From Neptuniibacter halophilus (lineage in GTDB: Bacteria; Pseudomonadota; Gammaproteobacteria; Pseudomonadales; Balneatricaceae), in NCBI RefSeq assembly GCF_030295765.1, contig NZ_AP027292.1, forward strand, positions 806,001-870,000: 64,000 bases of DNA, read 5' to 3'. Below the pieces are notes generated by a model, which was not told where the DNA came from, did no database searches, and was given only the letters and a program-made list of their open reading frames with translations. Position numbers and translations under genes: made by a program. Every line of letters starts with the position of its first letter. Within the stretch, counting starts at the first letter, position 1. Below, piece by piece: positions 23,024 through 31,398 of this stretch.

Positions 23024-23961
23024 CAGGCCACCTTCTCCGCCACACGCATCACAGCACTGCGAGCACGCACGTTATCCTGGGTTTCACTACTGCTTGCCTT
23101 AACCGCTTTACCCACCTGTTTCAGGCGAATTTTCAGCATATCCTGAGTCACCGGAATGCCCGGCGGCAGGTGCTCATCCCCCTTCACATGCTGACGGATA
23201 AAGCGCTTAACAATCCGGTCTTCCAGTGAGTGAAAGCTGATGACGACCAGACGCCCTCCCACCCGCAGCATATCCAGTGCCTGATCCAGACAATTTTCCA
23301 GATCTTCCAGTTCCCGGTTGATATGAATCCGGATTCCCTGAAACGCACGCGTCGCCGGGTTTTTACCCTTTTCCCAGGCCGGATTCGCTTCAGCAATAAT
23401 CTTCGACAACCGGGCCGTTGTGGTAATCGGCGCCTCTTCACGCTGAGCAACGATCGCCCGGGCCATCCGTCGGGAGAACTTCTCTTCGCCGTAGGTGTAG
23501 ATCACATCAGCGATCTCCTGCTCATCGGCGCGGGCGATCCAATCCGCCGCGCTTTCACCGCGCGTCGTATCCATCCGCATATCCAGAGGGCCGTCATTCA
23601 GAAAACTGAAGCCCCGTGATGCATCATCCAGTTGTGGTGATGAAACCCCCAGATCCAGCAGCACCCCATCCACTTTGCCATCCATGCTGCGTTCAGTTAC
23701 AAACTGCTGCAACTGAGCAAAGCTGCCATGGGCAATCGAGAAACGGGGCTCGTCGGCAAATCTCTCTTCAGCATGGCTGATCGCCTGAGGGTCTTTATCG
23801 ATCCCCAGCAAACGCCCCTGATCCGATAACTGATCCAGCACCAGTGCGGAGTGCCCGCCACGGCCGAAGGTACCATCCACATAGAAGCCGGACGCATCCT
23901 GAACCAGTGCATCCACTGCTTCATTCAGCAATACCGTAATGTGTTTAAATTCCTGGCTCAT
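23023..23961 (-). CDS. rsmH: 16S rRNA m4C1402 methyltransferase RsmH (MraW)
   Basis: An SAM-dependent enzyme that N4-methylates C1402 in the 16S rRNA decoding centre. It has 312 residues. The SAM loop is [18 protein letters not shown] near residue 28. [20 protein letters not shown] and [16 protein letters not shown] are family signatures. It is the second gene of the cluster, 20 bases after mraZ, a conserved position in most bacteria. Confidence 0.98.
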   Translation of the reverse strand: MSQEFKHITVLLNEAVDALVQDASGFYVDGTFGRGGHSALVLDQLSDQGRLLGIDKDPQAISHAEERFADEPRFSIAHGSFAQLQQFVTERSMDGKVDGVLLDLGVSSPQLDDASRGFSFLNDGPLDMRMDTTRGESAADWIARADEQEIADVIYTYGEEKFSRRMARAIVAQREEAPITTTARLSKIIAEANPAWEKGKNPATRAFQGIRIHINRELEDLENCLDQALDMLRVGGRLVVISFHSLEDRIVKRFIRQHVKGDEHLPPGIPVTQDMLKIRLKQVGKAVKASSSETQDNVRARSAVMRVAEKVA

Positions 23962-23981
23962 CTATGTGTCTCTTTATTGGT

Positions 23982-24437
23982 TTACAACGACAGATTCTGA
24001 AGCTCTTCCGGCATCGCCATGCCACCTTCAACATCCTGAAGGTACTCTTCCCGGGTAGCCATCCAGCGCTCTTCGCTCCAGATCTCAAACTTTTGCCCCT
24101 GACCGAGCAGCACCACCTTTTTATCCAGCTCGGCGTATTCGCGCAGCGGCGCAGGCAGCAGTAAGCGCCCGCTACCATCCATATCAATATCAGTCGCATG
24201 ACCGATCAGCAGCCGCTGAATACGTCGGGCGGCCGGATTAAAACTGGGCAACGCTTCAATTTTTTCCTGAATGGTTTCCCACTCTTCCAGCGGGTATAGC
24301 AGCAGACAGCGTTCCTCCGTATCAATCGTTGCTACGAGCTGGCCAGCACAACAACTCGTGAGCTTGTCACGATAGCGTGCCGGAACGGCCATGCGCCCCT
24401 TAGCATCCAGATTGATTTGATTAACACCCCTGAACAT
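23982..24437 (-). CDS. mraZ: Transcriptional regulator MraZ
   Basis: A DNA-binding protein of the AbrB-like double SpoVT fold that represses its own dcw promoter in E. coli. It has 151 residues and two repeats of the family motif: NLDAKGRMAVPARYRDKL near residue 10 and DMDGSGRLLLPAPLREYA near 85. AAAGG lies 9 bases before the ATG. It is the first gene of the cluster. The expected operator of 10-bp-spaced GTGGG repeats lies 34 bases upstream. Confidence 0.97.
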   Translation of the reverse strand: MFRGVNQINLDAKGRMAVPARYRDKLTSCCAGQLVATIDTEERCLLLYPLEEWETIQEKIEALPSFNPAARRIQRLLIGHATDIDMDGSGRLLLPAPLREYAELDKKVVLLGQGQKFEIWSEERWMATREEYLQDVEGGMAMPEELQNLSL

Positions 24438-24470
24438 TTCTCAGCCTTTAAACCCACTCAAAAACCAAAT

Positions 24471-24509
24471 TTACCCACTTTTACCCACTTTATCCCACTA
24501 AAGCACACT
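24471..24509 (-). promoter_or_regulatory. MraZ operator, tandem GTGGG boxes
   Basis: On the minus strand there are three copies of AGTGGG with exact 10-base periodicity (boxes at 24471-24480, 24481-24490 and 24491-24500), preceded by a degenerate fourth copy TAGTGTGC at 24501-24510. A further isolated GTGGG lies at 24453-24457. This matches the known E. coli MraZ target of GTGGG repeats separated by 5 bases. The boxes cover the expected transcription start, so binding should block initiation. Confidence 0.85.
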
Positions 24510-24535
24510 ATAGAAACTAACCCCAACTAAAGCAA
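24507..24535 (-). promoter_or_regulatory. Sigma70-type promoter of the dcw cluster
   Basis: On the minus strand TTGCTT (24530-24535) and TATAGT (24507-24512) are separated by exactly 17 bases. The predicted start near 24500 falls in the MraZ boxes and leaves a leader of about 63 bases before mraZ. Found by eye; the start site is not mapped. Confidence 0.75.
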
Positions 24536-24663
24536 GGCTGAAAAGCGGTGAAACAGGCGTTTAAACCGGTCTGTATTAGCCAGATAAATACAGACGCATG
24601 GCATTAACCAGAGAGGCGAAAAAAGAGTTATTTAAAAACAGACAATTACATAGAGAAGACGCA

Positions 24664-24692
24664 CAAATCGCTGTTTTTCAGCAACAGCGACC
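24664..24692 (-). terminator. Probable rnpB terminator
   Basis: On the minus strand TCGCTGTT pairs with AACAGCGA about 18 bases past the end of RNase P RNA. Only a short T stretch (TTTGT) follows, so termination efficiency is uncertain. Confidence 0.55.
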
Positions 24693-24703
24693 TGAACATA
24701 AAG

Positions 24704-25070
24704 AATGATGAGGAGTTTGCCGGTAAGCCGGGTTCTGTCGTGGACAGTCATTCATCTGGGATGCATGTCACCATGCACCTCAAGCAACCTACCCGGTTCC
24801 AGCGCGGGTCACGCCTGTAGGAACCCTATTTGGTCTTGCTCCGAGTGGGGTTTACCCTGCCGTGGAATGTTGCCACCCACGCGGTGCGCTCTTACCGCAC
24901 CATTTCAACCTTACCGGCATCCCGATCCGAAAACCGGGCGCTTAGGCGGTATATTTTCTGCTGCACTGGCCGTCGGCTCGCGCCGCCCAGACGTTATCTG
25001 GCACTCTACCCTTTGGAGCCCGGACTTTCCTCCACCCTTGCGGGCAGCGACTGCCTGGCAAACTCCTCGG
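24704..25070 (-). ncRNA. rnpB: RNase P RNA (class A)
   Basis: The catalytic RNA that removes 5' leaders from pre-tRNAs. The ends pair to form P1: GAGGAGTTTGCC near 25068 with GGCAAACTCCTC near 24710. Read on the minus strand, conserved blocks occur in order: GAGGAAAGTCCGGGCTCC, then GGTAAGGTTGAAATGGTGCG, GTAAGAGCGCACCGCG, GCAAGACCAAATAGGGTTCC and ACAGAACCCGGCTTAC. The length of about 365 bases fits bacterial type A. A TAGAAT element lies just upstream at the expected -10 position. The site between rsmI and mraZ is the one known in Pseudomonas. Exact ends are estimated to within a few bases. Confidence 0.95.
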
Positions 25071-25097
25071 CGCGGATTCTAACAAAGCCGGCAGCAA

Positions 25098-25931
25098 TTA
25101 GCGATCCAAAGCCGCCTGATAAAGCACCTTTTTCTTAAGGCCGGTCAATTTAGCCGCCAGAGAGGCCGCCTGACTGGCAGGCAACTCAGCCAACAGTATA
25201 TCCAGCACCTCCAGTGCCCGCGCATCGAGCTCAGGCTTTTGCTCAGATGAAACACCTTCAACCAGCACGACAAACTCACCGCGCTGCTGATTACTGTCAG
25301 ATTCCATCCACTCGAGCAATGCCGACAACTTATCCACATGGATAGTCTCATAGGTTTTGGTCAGCTCACGCGCCACCGCAACCCGGCGCTCAGCACCGAA
25401 AACCTCCAGCATATCTTTAATGGATGCAAGAATGCGGTGCGGTGACTCATAGAAGATCAGGGTTCGGGATTCATCAAGCAGGCCTTTTAACTGCTGCTTC
25501 CGTGCACTGGCCTTATGCGGCAAGAACCCCTCAAACACAAAACGATCCGTCGGCAACCCGGCGGCGGACAACGCCGCCACAAACGCCACACAACCGGGCA
25601 CAGGTACTACCCGATATCCCTGCTCACGCACACCTTTGACTACGACGTAACCCGGATCCGAGATCAGCGGCGTTCCGGCATCGGAAATCAGCGCGACGCT
25701 GGAACCGGAAGCCAACTGGTGTACAATCGACTCTATTCGCTGGCGTTCGTTGTGCTCATGGACGGAAACAAGGCGGGTATCGATACCAAAATGCGCCATC
25801 AAACGGGCACTATGCCGGGTGTCCTCAGCAGCAATCAGCTCAACTTGCTGCAATACTTCGACCGCGCGCGGCGTCATATCCTGCAGATTCCCGATAGGTG
25901 TTGCTACAACGTACAGTGCGGGTTCTAACAT
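25098..25931 (-). CDS. rsmI: 16S rRNA 2'-O-ribose C1402 methyltransferase RsmI
   Basis: A tetrapyrrole-methylase-fold enzyme that 2'-O-methylates C1402. RsmH, also in this window, makes the N4 modification of the same nucleotide. Signatures are LYVVATPIGNLQDMTPRA at the N-terminus, EDTRHSARL, LISDAGTPLISDPGY, and IFYESPHRI. From ATG 25931 the protein has 277 residues. An ATG four codons upstream (25943) and a TTG at 25949 are in frame but fit the family N-terminus less well. lpoA starts divergently 36 bases away. Confidence 0.95.
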   Translation of the reverse strand: MLEPALYVVATPIGNLQDMTPRAVEVLQQVELIAAEDTRHSARLMAHFGIDTRLVSVHEHNERQRIESIVHQLASGSSVALISDAGTPLISDPGYVVVKGVREQGYRVVPVPGCVAFVAALSAAGLPTDRFVFEGFLPHKASARKQQLKGLLDESRTLIFYESPHRILASIKDMLEVFGAERRVAVARELTKTYETIHVDKLSALLEWMESDSNQQRGEFVVLVEGVSSEQKPELDARALEVLDILLAELPASQAASLAAKLTGLKKKVLYQAALDR

Positions 25932-25967
25932 TACCGATACCATCCTCAAACTTGGGTTGAGAAGTAT

Positions 25968-27788
25968 ATGAAATTTCAGTGGCGCCTGTCTCTTTCAGCC
26001 ATCCTTATCAGCATTATTATCAGTGGTTGTTCAACACCAACTTCGATGTCGCAGGCTCCACAGAGCGCTGCCGACAGGGATCAGGCACGAATTACCCGCC
26101 TGCTCGACCAGGCTGATTCAGCAAAACCCATCAAAGCCGCCGAACTGCGCGCAGAAGCCGCTGAGCTGCTGATTGCGCTGGGCAACAAAGAACAGGCCGC
26201 TCTGGTACTGGATCAGATTGAGATCAGCCTGCTGCCACCGGCTCTGCGCTTCGACATTGCTAAACTGCAAGCCCAGAGCGCTATAGAGCAGAATCGGCCG
26301 GAACGGGCTTTGCAACAACTTGATGCATTAGAAAAATCCGGCGAAGCGCCCCTGGCAACCGAGCAGCAGATTACTGTCCTGAAAATGCAGGCCGCTGCCT
26401 ATCGCCTGCAGCAGGCGCTTTACAGCGAAACCCGTGCACTGATCAGGCTCAGCCTGCTACTGGATACCGATGCAGCCAGACAGATGCTGCACAATCAGAT
26501 CTGGAGCAACCTGTTGCAACTGCAGCCCGATACACTCAACCAGCTACTGCGCAGCGGCCAGAACAACTACTTTGAACAGGGCTGGCTCGAACTGATCAAC
26601 GAACTGAGCAGCCACACGCAACTGGATAGCCAGTTTCAGGCGCTGCGAAACTGGGGCCTACTCTGGGAAGCCCACCCGGCCCTGAAACTCCCGCCAGATG
26701 CACTGGCAGGCCTTAATCAGGACACCCTGAGCAGCGGCAAGATCGCGGTACTCCTTCCTTTCAGCGGCAACCTCAGCAAACCTGCCAACGCCATCAAAGA
26801 AGGCCTGATGACCGCCTACCTGCGCGACCAGCAACCCGGGCGCACACCACCCGAACTTCTGTTTCTGGATTCCACCCAGATCAACACCCCGCTGCAACTG
26901 GCCAGCATTATCGAAGAGCAGGGCATAGAACTGGTCATCGGCCCGCTGAATAAAGACTATGTCTCCGCCCTGATGGCAGATACCCGTATCACCACGCCGA
27001 TTCTGGCGCTTAACTATACCGATTCAGGCTACCGCGAAGGCCTCTACCAGTTCGGACTGTCGGCCGAAGATGAAGCGAGACAGATCGCTGAGCAGGCATG
27101 GAGTGAAGGTGTTCGTACTGCCGCAGTTCTGACCCCGGCAACACACTGGGGAGAAAAAATCAGCCAGGCATTCAGTGAGCATTTCCGAAACCTCGGCGGC
27201 ACGGTGGCCAGCCATCAGGCCTTTGGCCAGACTGCAGAATTTTCTGACGATGTCAGCCATTTTCTGGCTACTGATAACAGCAAAGCCCGGTATCGCAAAA
27301 TTCGCGAAGTACTTTATACCCGCAAGGTGGAGTTTGAAGAGCATCGCCGACAGGATATCGACGCAATCATCCTGTCAGCCCTGCCTAACGACGCGCGCCA
27401 GCTAAAACCGATCCTGGCTTTCAACTTTGCAGGCAACCTGCCTATTTATGCCACTTCACACGTTTTCAGCGGCAGCCCGTCCCCGGTACAGGATCAGGAC
27501 TTGAACGATGTCCGTTTTGTCGACACCCCCTGGAGCCTTGGGCCACCATCACAGGACAAAATCCTGATCTCGCAGCAACGCAATGACACAAACAGCCGCT
27601 TCGGCCGCCTGTATGCGCTCGGACTGGATGCCTACCGAATTCACCCCTACCTTCGACAGCTCAGCGCCCTGCCCGGAACTGAGATCAATGGCGAAACAGG
27701 TCAGCTCAGCATATCCGCCGACGGCGTTGTTCGCCGCAAGCTGATCTGGGCAGTTTACAGCGAAGGACTCCCACAACTGGCCCAATAA
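25968..27788 (+). CDS. lpoA: Penicillin-binding protein activator LpoA
   Basis: An outer-membrane lipoprotein that reaches through the periplasm to activate PBP1A. It has 606 residues. A lipoprotein signal ends in the lipobox ISGC, with the lipidated Cys at residue 21. An N-terminal helical TPR-like half up to about residue 250 is followed by a periplasmic-binding-protein-like half from about 255 (GKIAVLLPFSGNLSKPANAI) with ELVIGPLNKDYVSALM. It is the first gene of lpoA-yraN-diaA-dolP, the same order as in E. coli. Confidence 0.94.
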   Translation: MKFQWRLSLSAILISIIISGCSTPTSMSQAPQSAADRDQARITRLLDQADSAKPIKAAELRAEAAELLIALGNKEQAALVLDQIEISLLPPALRFDIAKLQAQSAIEQNRPERALQQLDALEKSGEAPLATEQQITVLKMQAAAYRLQQALYSETRALIRLSLLLDTDAARQMLHNQIWSNLLQLQPDTLNQLLRSGQNNYFEQGWLELINELSSHTQLDSQFQALRNWGLLWEAHPALKLPPDALAGLNQDTLSSGKIAVLLPFSGNLSKPANAIKEGLMTAYLRDQQPGRTPPELLFLDSTQINTPLQLASIIEEQGIELVIGPLNKDYVSALMADTRITTPILALNYTDSGYREGLYQFGLSAEDEARQIAEQAWSEGVRTAAVLTPATHWGEKISQAFSEHFRNLGGTVASHQAFGQTAEFSDDVSHFLATDNSKARYRKIREVLYTRKVEFEEHRRQDIDAIILSALPNDARQLKPILAFNFAGNLPIYATSHVFSGSPSPVQDQDLNDVRFVDTPWSLGPPSQDKILISQQRNDTNSRFGRLYALGLDAYRIHPYLRQLSALPGTEINGETGQLSISADGVVRRKLIWAVYSEGLPQLAQ

Positions 27789-27798
27789 TGTAGAGACT

Positions 27799-28158
27799 AT
27801 GGACAGACAGCAGCGCGGCAAGGATGCCGAACAGCAAGCGGAACAATACCTCTGCCAGCAAAAGCTCAAACTGCTTGAGCGCAATTATCACTGTCGCTTC
27901 GGCGAGATTGACCTGATAATGCAAACCCGGGACACGCTGGTATTTGTCGAGGTCAGATTTCGCCGCAGCGCTCATTTTGGCGGCGCTGCGGCCTCAGTCA
28001 CACCCAGCAAGCAGCGCAAAATAATCAAAACCGCTCAGCACTTTCTCAGCACCCACCCACAGCACAACAACAAAAATTGCCGTTTTGATGTCATTGCATT
28101 CGAATATGGTGCAGCGCAAGAGCAGCCGCTGTGGTATAAAGATGCCTTTAGAATTTAA
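27799..28158 (+). CDS. yraN: UPF0102 endonuclease-like protein YraN
   Basis: A 119-residue member of the UPF0102 family with a restriction-endonuclease-like fold. The signature residues are visible: GKDAEQQAEQYL at 7-18, the presumed active-site Asp in FGEIDLIM, and VFVEVRFRRS. The biochemical role is unproven. It lies 10 bases after lpoA and 20 before diaA in a conserved operon. Confidence 0.93.
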   Translation: MDRQQRGKDAEQQAEQYLCQQKLKLLERNYHCRFGEIDLIMQTRDTLVFVEVRFRRSAHFGGAAASVTPSKQRKIIKTAQHFLSTHPQHNNKNCRFDVIAFEYGAAQEQPLWYKDAFRI

Positions 28159-28178
28159 GCATCAAATCTAAGGACAGC

Positions 28179-28769
28179 ATGGAACTCGAAGACCGCATTG
28201 TCAGCCAGTTTCACAACTCAATGGAGATCAATGCGATAACCATTGAGCAGTACACACCGCTTATTGCCCATGCTGGCGAACTTTTACTGCACTGCCTTGT
28301 CAACGAGAACAAGATTCTCTGCTCGGCCAACGGCGCCTCCTCATCATTAGGGCAACATTTCACCACCCTGTTGATGAACCGTTTTCGCCATGAACGGCCC
28401 GGGCTTCCGGCAATCAACCTGAACTCCGATGGAGCAACCCTGAGCGCCATCTGTGAAGACAGCAGCTTCATGGACACTCAGGCTAAACAGATCCACGCCC
28501 TTGGCCAGCCGGGAGACATCCTGCTGCTGATTACGCCCCATGGTCGCTCCAGCAATCTGGTTCAGGCGATTCAGGCAGCCCACGACCGGGAGATGACGGT
28601 AATTGTCCTGAATGGTTCGGATGGCGGTGATATCACCGCACTGCTAAGCCCGGAAGAGATTGAGATCTGCATCCCCAGCGACGAGCAATCGCTGGTTCAT
28701 CACGCACAGCTTCTGGTGGTACATGCACTGTGCGATTTAATTGACTATCAACTGTTTGGAAGCGACTAA
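28179..28769 (+). CDS. diaA: DnaA initiator-associating protein DiaA (SIS domain)
   Basis: A 196-residue SIS-fold protein of the GmhA/DiaA family. DiaA tetramers bind DnaA and promote timely initiation at oriC. The N-terminal helix and the loop SANGASSSLGQHFTT resemble DiaA rather than the catalytic sedoheptulose-phosphate isomerase GmhA. Its neighbours yraN and dolP are those of diaA in E. coli. A gmhA annotation is the main alternative. The stop overlaps the dolP start by one base (TAATG). Confidence 0.88.
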   Translation: MELEDRIVSQFHNSMEINAITIEQYTPLIAHAGELLLHCLVNENKILCSANGASSSLGQHFTTLLMNRFRHERPGLPAINLNSDGATLSAICEDSSFMDTQAKQIHALGQPGDILLLITPHGRSSNLVQAIQAAHDREMTVIVLNGSDGGDITALLSPEEIEICIPSDEQSLVHHAQLLVVHALCDLIDYQLFGSD

Positions 28770-29353
28770 TGTTTAACACTAAAACGCTTTTACTGGCCTC
28801 CGGATTAAGCCTGTCAGTCGTAATCAGCGGCTGCTCTGATGTCATCAGCGCCGGACGTGAACAACCGATCAAAGAAGACCCGGGCCACCGCACCGTAGGC
28901 TCTTATCTGGATGATGAAGTCATCGAAACACTCTCTCTGGTCAACCTGAATAAAGGCTCAGAGCAGATGAAAGCCTCCAACATCAGCGTCACCAGCTATA
29001 ACGGCGTAGTGCTTCTGACTGGTCAGGCACCCAGCGAAAGCGCCCGTCAGGAAGCTGAACAGATCGTCAGCCAGGTACGCAAAGTACGTAAAATTCACAA
29101 CGAAATTAAAATTTCCGGAATCAGCTCCACCATCGCACGCACCAATGACACATGGCTGACCACTAAGGTGAAGAGCGAACTGCTACTCAACAAGTCTATC
29201 GACGGCTCCCGCATCAAAGTAGTAACCGATAGCAGCACAGTTTATCTGATGGGTCTGGTCAACCAGCAGGAAGCAGACAACGCAATCCTGATTGTGCGTA
29301 ACATTGCCGGCGTAGAAAAGATCGTTAAGGTTTTTGAATACGTTAACCGCTAA
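28769..29353 (+). CDS. dolP: Outer-membrane lipoprotein DolP (YraP), dual BON domain
   Basis: A lipoprotein that helps maintain outer-membrane integrity and associates with BAM and division sites in E. coli. It has 194 residues. The lipobox is VISGC with Cys22. Two BON domains follow, about 48-115 (ISVTSYNGVVLLTGQAPSES) and about 125-192 (IKVVTDSSTVYLMGLV). It is the last gene of the lpoA operon and is followed by a GC-rich hairpin. Confidence 0.95.
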   Translation: MFNTKTLLLASGLSLSVVISGCSDVISAGREQPIKEDPGHRTVGSYLDDEVIETLSLVNLNKGSEQMKASNISVTSYNGVVLLTGQAPSESARQEAEQIVSQVRKVRKIHNEIKISGISSTIARTNDTWLTTKVKSELLLNKSIDGSRIKVVTDSSTVYLMGLVNQQEADNAILIVRNIAGVEKIVKVFEYVNR

Positions 29354-29362
29354 GCACTGTCC

Positions 29363-29390
29363 GCCGCCAGCATTGCTGGCGGCAATCCCT
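29363..29390 (+). terminator. Hairpin terminator after dolP
   Basis: GCCGCCAGC pairs with GCTGGCGGC across a 3-base loop, 9 bases after the dolP stop. The downstream tract AATCCCTTCTATTT is only partly T-rich, so it is a weak intrinsic terminator or an mRNA 3' end protector. Confidence 0.6.
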
Positions 29391-29391
29391 T

Positions 29392-29829
29392 CTATTTAAC
29401 AACTTTCAAACTTGGCTTCCCGTCCGCCTTCGTCTTCGATGGCGCCGGCGTTGCTTCAACGTCGCTCTCTGCAGACTCCACCTCTGCCACCTCCGCTGAC
29501 AGATAAGACTCCGCACCGGGCTCTGCCCCAAAGCCCATGCCCTGACCATTTTCACGCGCATAGATAGCCAGCAAGGCCTTCATAGGCACATACACATCCA
29601 TCGGCTGACCGGAAAACCGGGCATTAAATGACACCGCCTGATCATCCATATAGAAGTTACGAACCGCCGACGGATTAATATTCAGTACAATCTGGCCATT
29701 TTCGACAAACTGGGTTGGTACCGTCACATCTTCAGCAGTCGCATCAACCAGCAGGTGAGGCGTCAGATCGTTATCCAGTAACCACTCATAAAGCGCGTTA
29801 ACAATATAAGGACGGCTTGGTTTTATCAT
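29392..29829 (-). CDS. sspB: ClpXP adaptor SspB
   Basis: Delivers ssrA-tagged proteins to ClpXP. It has 145 residues. The conserved substrate-binding domain covers residues 1 to about 110 (YIVNALYEWLLDNDLTPHLL, FNARFSGQPMDVYVPM). An acidic flexible linker leads to the C-terminal ClpX-docking peptide LKVVK, nearly identical to the E. coli tail. A terminator lies between it and sspA upstream, so expression depends on read-through or its own promoter. Confidence 0.96.
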   Translation of the reverse strand: MIKPSRPYIVNALYEWLLDNDLTPHLLVDATAEDVTVPTQFVENGQIVLNINPSAVRNFYMDDQAVSFNARFSGQPMDVYVPMKALLAIYARENGQGMGFGAEPGAESYLSAEVAEVESAESDVEATPAPSKTKADGKPSLKVVK

Positions 29830-29855
29830 CTCAGATTACTCGCGTTTTTCAGACA

Positions 29856-29885
29856 TAAAAAAAGGGATGATAGCTCACCCCTTTT
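29856..29885 (-). terminator. Terminator between sspA and sspB
   Basis: On the minus strand AAGGGGTGA pairs with TCATCCCTT (one G-T pair) around GCTA, followed by a run of seven T. It begins 18 bases after the sspA stop and should reduce transcription of sspB relative to sspA. Confidence 0.8.
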
Positions 29886-29902
29886 CAGAATAGAGTTTGC
29901 AC

Positions 29903-30541
29903 TTAATCGCGCATTTCCCGCTCTGCTTCAGACAGGCTGGCCTGGAAGGATTCACGCTCAAACAGGCGATCCATGTATTTTACCAGAGGACGACACTGAT
30001 CTTCAGGCAGCTCGATACCCAGCAACGGCAATCTCCAGAGCAGAGGTGCCAGGCAGCAATCTACCAGCGTAAACTCTTCACTCATAAAGAAAGGCTTTTC
30101 AACAAAGATCGGTGAGATCGACACCAGACTGTCACGCAGCTCTTTACGCAGCGCTTCAGCAGCATCCTCATCATCTGCCATAGCAGCAGCGATAATCTGA
30201 TCCGCCAGATCACACCAGTCGCGCTGGATACGATACATATACAGACGACTTTCCGCACGGGCTACAGGATAAACCGGCAGCAGCGGCGGATGAGGAAAAC
30301 GCTCATCAAGGTATTCCATCATAACGTTCGGCTCGTACAGAACCAGATCGCGATCCAGCAAAGTCGGCAGACTATTGTATGGATTCACTGATGTCAGATC
30401 CTCAGGCAGATCTGCCTCATCGCAATCGTGAATTTCTACAGCCACACCCTTTTCAGCCAGCACGATACGTACACGATGGCTGTACTGGTCTTCACCATTA
30501 GAATAAAAGGACATGGAAGAACGTTTTGCCACGACACCCAT
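29903..30541 (-). CDS. sspA: Stringent starvation protein A
   Basis: An RNA-polymerase-associated protein with a glutathione-S-transferase fold; in E. coli it aids stationary-phase and acid survival and works with phage activators. It has 212 residues. The N-terminal thioredoxin-like part has [14 protein letters not shown] and [15 protein letters not shown]. The family signature [20 protein letters not shown] is intact. The long N-terminus [10 protein letters not shown] matches E. coli, supporting the chosen start. The bc1 genes lie just upstream. Confidence 0.96.
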   Translation of the reverse strand: MGVVAKRSSMSFYSNGEDQYSHRVRIVLAEKGVAVEIHDCDEADLPEDLTSVNPYNSLPTLLDRDLVLYEPNVMMEYLDERFPHPPLLPVYPVARAESRLYMYRIQRDWCDLADQIIAAAMADDEDAAEALRKELRDSLVSISPIFVEKPFFMSEEFTLVDCCLAPLLWRLPLLGIELPEDQCRPLVKYMDRLFERESFQASLSEAEREMRD

Positions 30542-30568
30542 TAACGATTCCCCTTTTCAGAAACAGAT

Positions 30569-30594
30569 ACGCGGCCCCTCGAAAGGAGCCGCGT
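30569..30594 (-). terminator. Hairpin terminator after petC
   Basis: ACGCGGC pairs with GCCGCGT, with an inner CCT-AGG pairing, 31 bases after the petC stop on the minus strand. The following ATCTGTTTC is a poor U-tract, so the assignment is tentative. Confidence 0.55.
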
Positions 30595-30624
30595 CAGAAA
30601 CAATGCGATTATATCACAAAGCTA

Positions 30625-31398
30625 TTAGTGTACGTCTTTCCAGAACTCTTTCTTCAGCGCATAAGCCAGGAAGAAGAACAGGAACAGGAAGATCAGCACG
30701 TAGGTACCAATACGGTGAGAATCCAGCTTAGACGGCTCACCCATGTACACCATAAAGTTCACCAGGTCATAAACAACCTTGTCGAACTCTTCAGGAGACA
30801 GCTCACCCGTACCCTTCTCAACAGATGCACAGTTGTTCAGAGGCGTGTTAGTCAGCGGATCAATACCTTCGCCGCGCATACCGTGAGCATGCATATCATC
30901 CCAGCTACAGTTTGCAGTAACAACACCCTGCAGAGGACCCAGTACGTTTGGCATACCTACATCCTTGAACACCGCATTGTTCACGCCCCATGGACGGGAA
31001 TCATCAGCGTAGAAGCTACGCAGGTAAGTGTACAGCCAGTCAGGACCACGCAGACGCGCTTCCAGAGTCAGATCCGGTGGCGGGTTACCAAACCACTTGC
31101 CCGCATCTGCTTTGGACATAGCGATCGTCATCTGCTCACCAACCTTCTGATCACCAAAGATCATATGCTCAGCAACCAGCTCCGGATTCATACCCAAATC
31201 CACTGCTGCACGCTCATAACGCTGATACTCCGCGGAGTGACAGCCCATGCAGTAGTTTACAAACGTTTTCATACCACGCTGCAGGGATGCCTGATTGTGC
31301 AGATCGACATCCATGTGGTCCAGGTGGCCCTTGGAACCTGCGGCGCTAGCAGCCAGAGGCAGCGCCGCCATTACTAATGCGATTAAAAACTTTTTCAT
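30625..31398 (-). CDS. petC: Cytochrome c1 of the bc1 complex
   Basis: The periplasmic heme subunit of complex III; it passes electrons from the Rieske centre to cytochrome c. It has 257 residues. A Sec signal peptide covers about the first 20 residues (ending AASAAG). The heme site CMGCH is at 50-54. A C-terminal membrane anchor (TYVLIFLFLFFFLAYAL) precedes KKEFWKDVH. A candidate distal Met ligand lies in the MSKADAGKWFG region, although I could not settle which Met it is. One-base overlap with petB. Confidence 0.96.
   Translation of the reverse strand: MKKFLIALVMAALPLAASAAGSKGHLDHMDVDLHNQASLQRGMKTFVNYCMGCHSAEYQRYERAAVDLGMNPELVAEHMIFGDQKVGEQMTIAMSKADAGKWFGNPPPDLTLEARLRGPDWLYTYLRSFYADDSRPWGVNNAVFKDVGMPNVLGPLQGVVTANCSWDDMHAHGMRGEGIDPLTNTPLNNCASVEKGTGELSPEEFDKVVYDLVNFMVYMGEPSKLDSHRIGTYVLIFLFLFFFLAYALKKEFWKDVH

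Noticed and set aside
24705..25138. Two open frames on the plus strand across the rnpB locus (about 102-125 residues)
   Set aside because: They lie antisense to the conserved RNase P RNA and their translations show no protein-like features.
28179..28769. Annotation as phosphoheptose isomerase GmhA
   Set aside because: The loop SANGASSSLGQHF and the operon context match DiaA. The catalytic GmhA role is less likely but not excluded.
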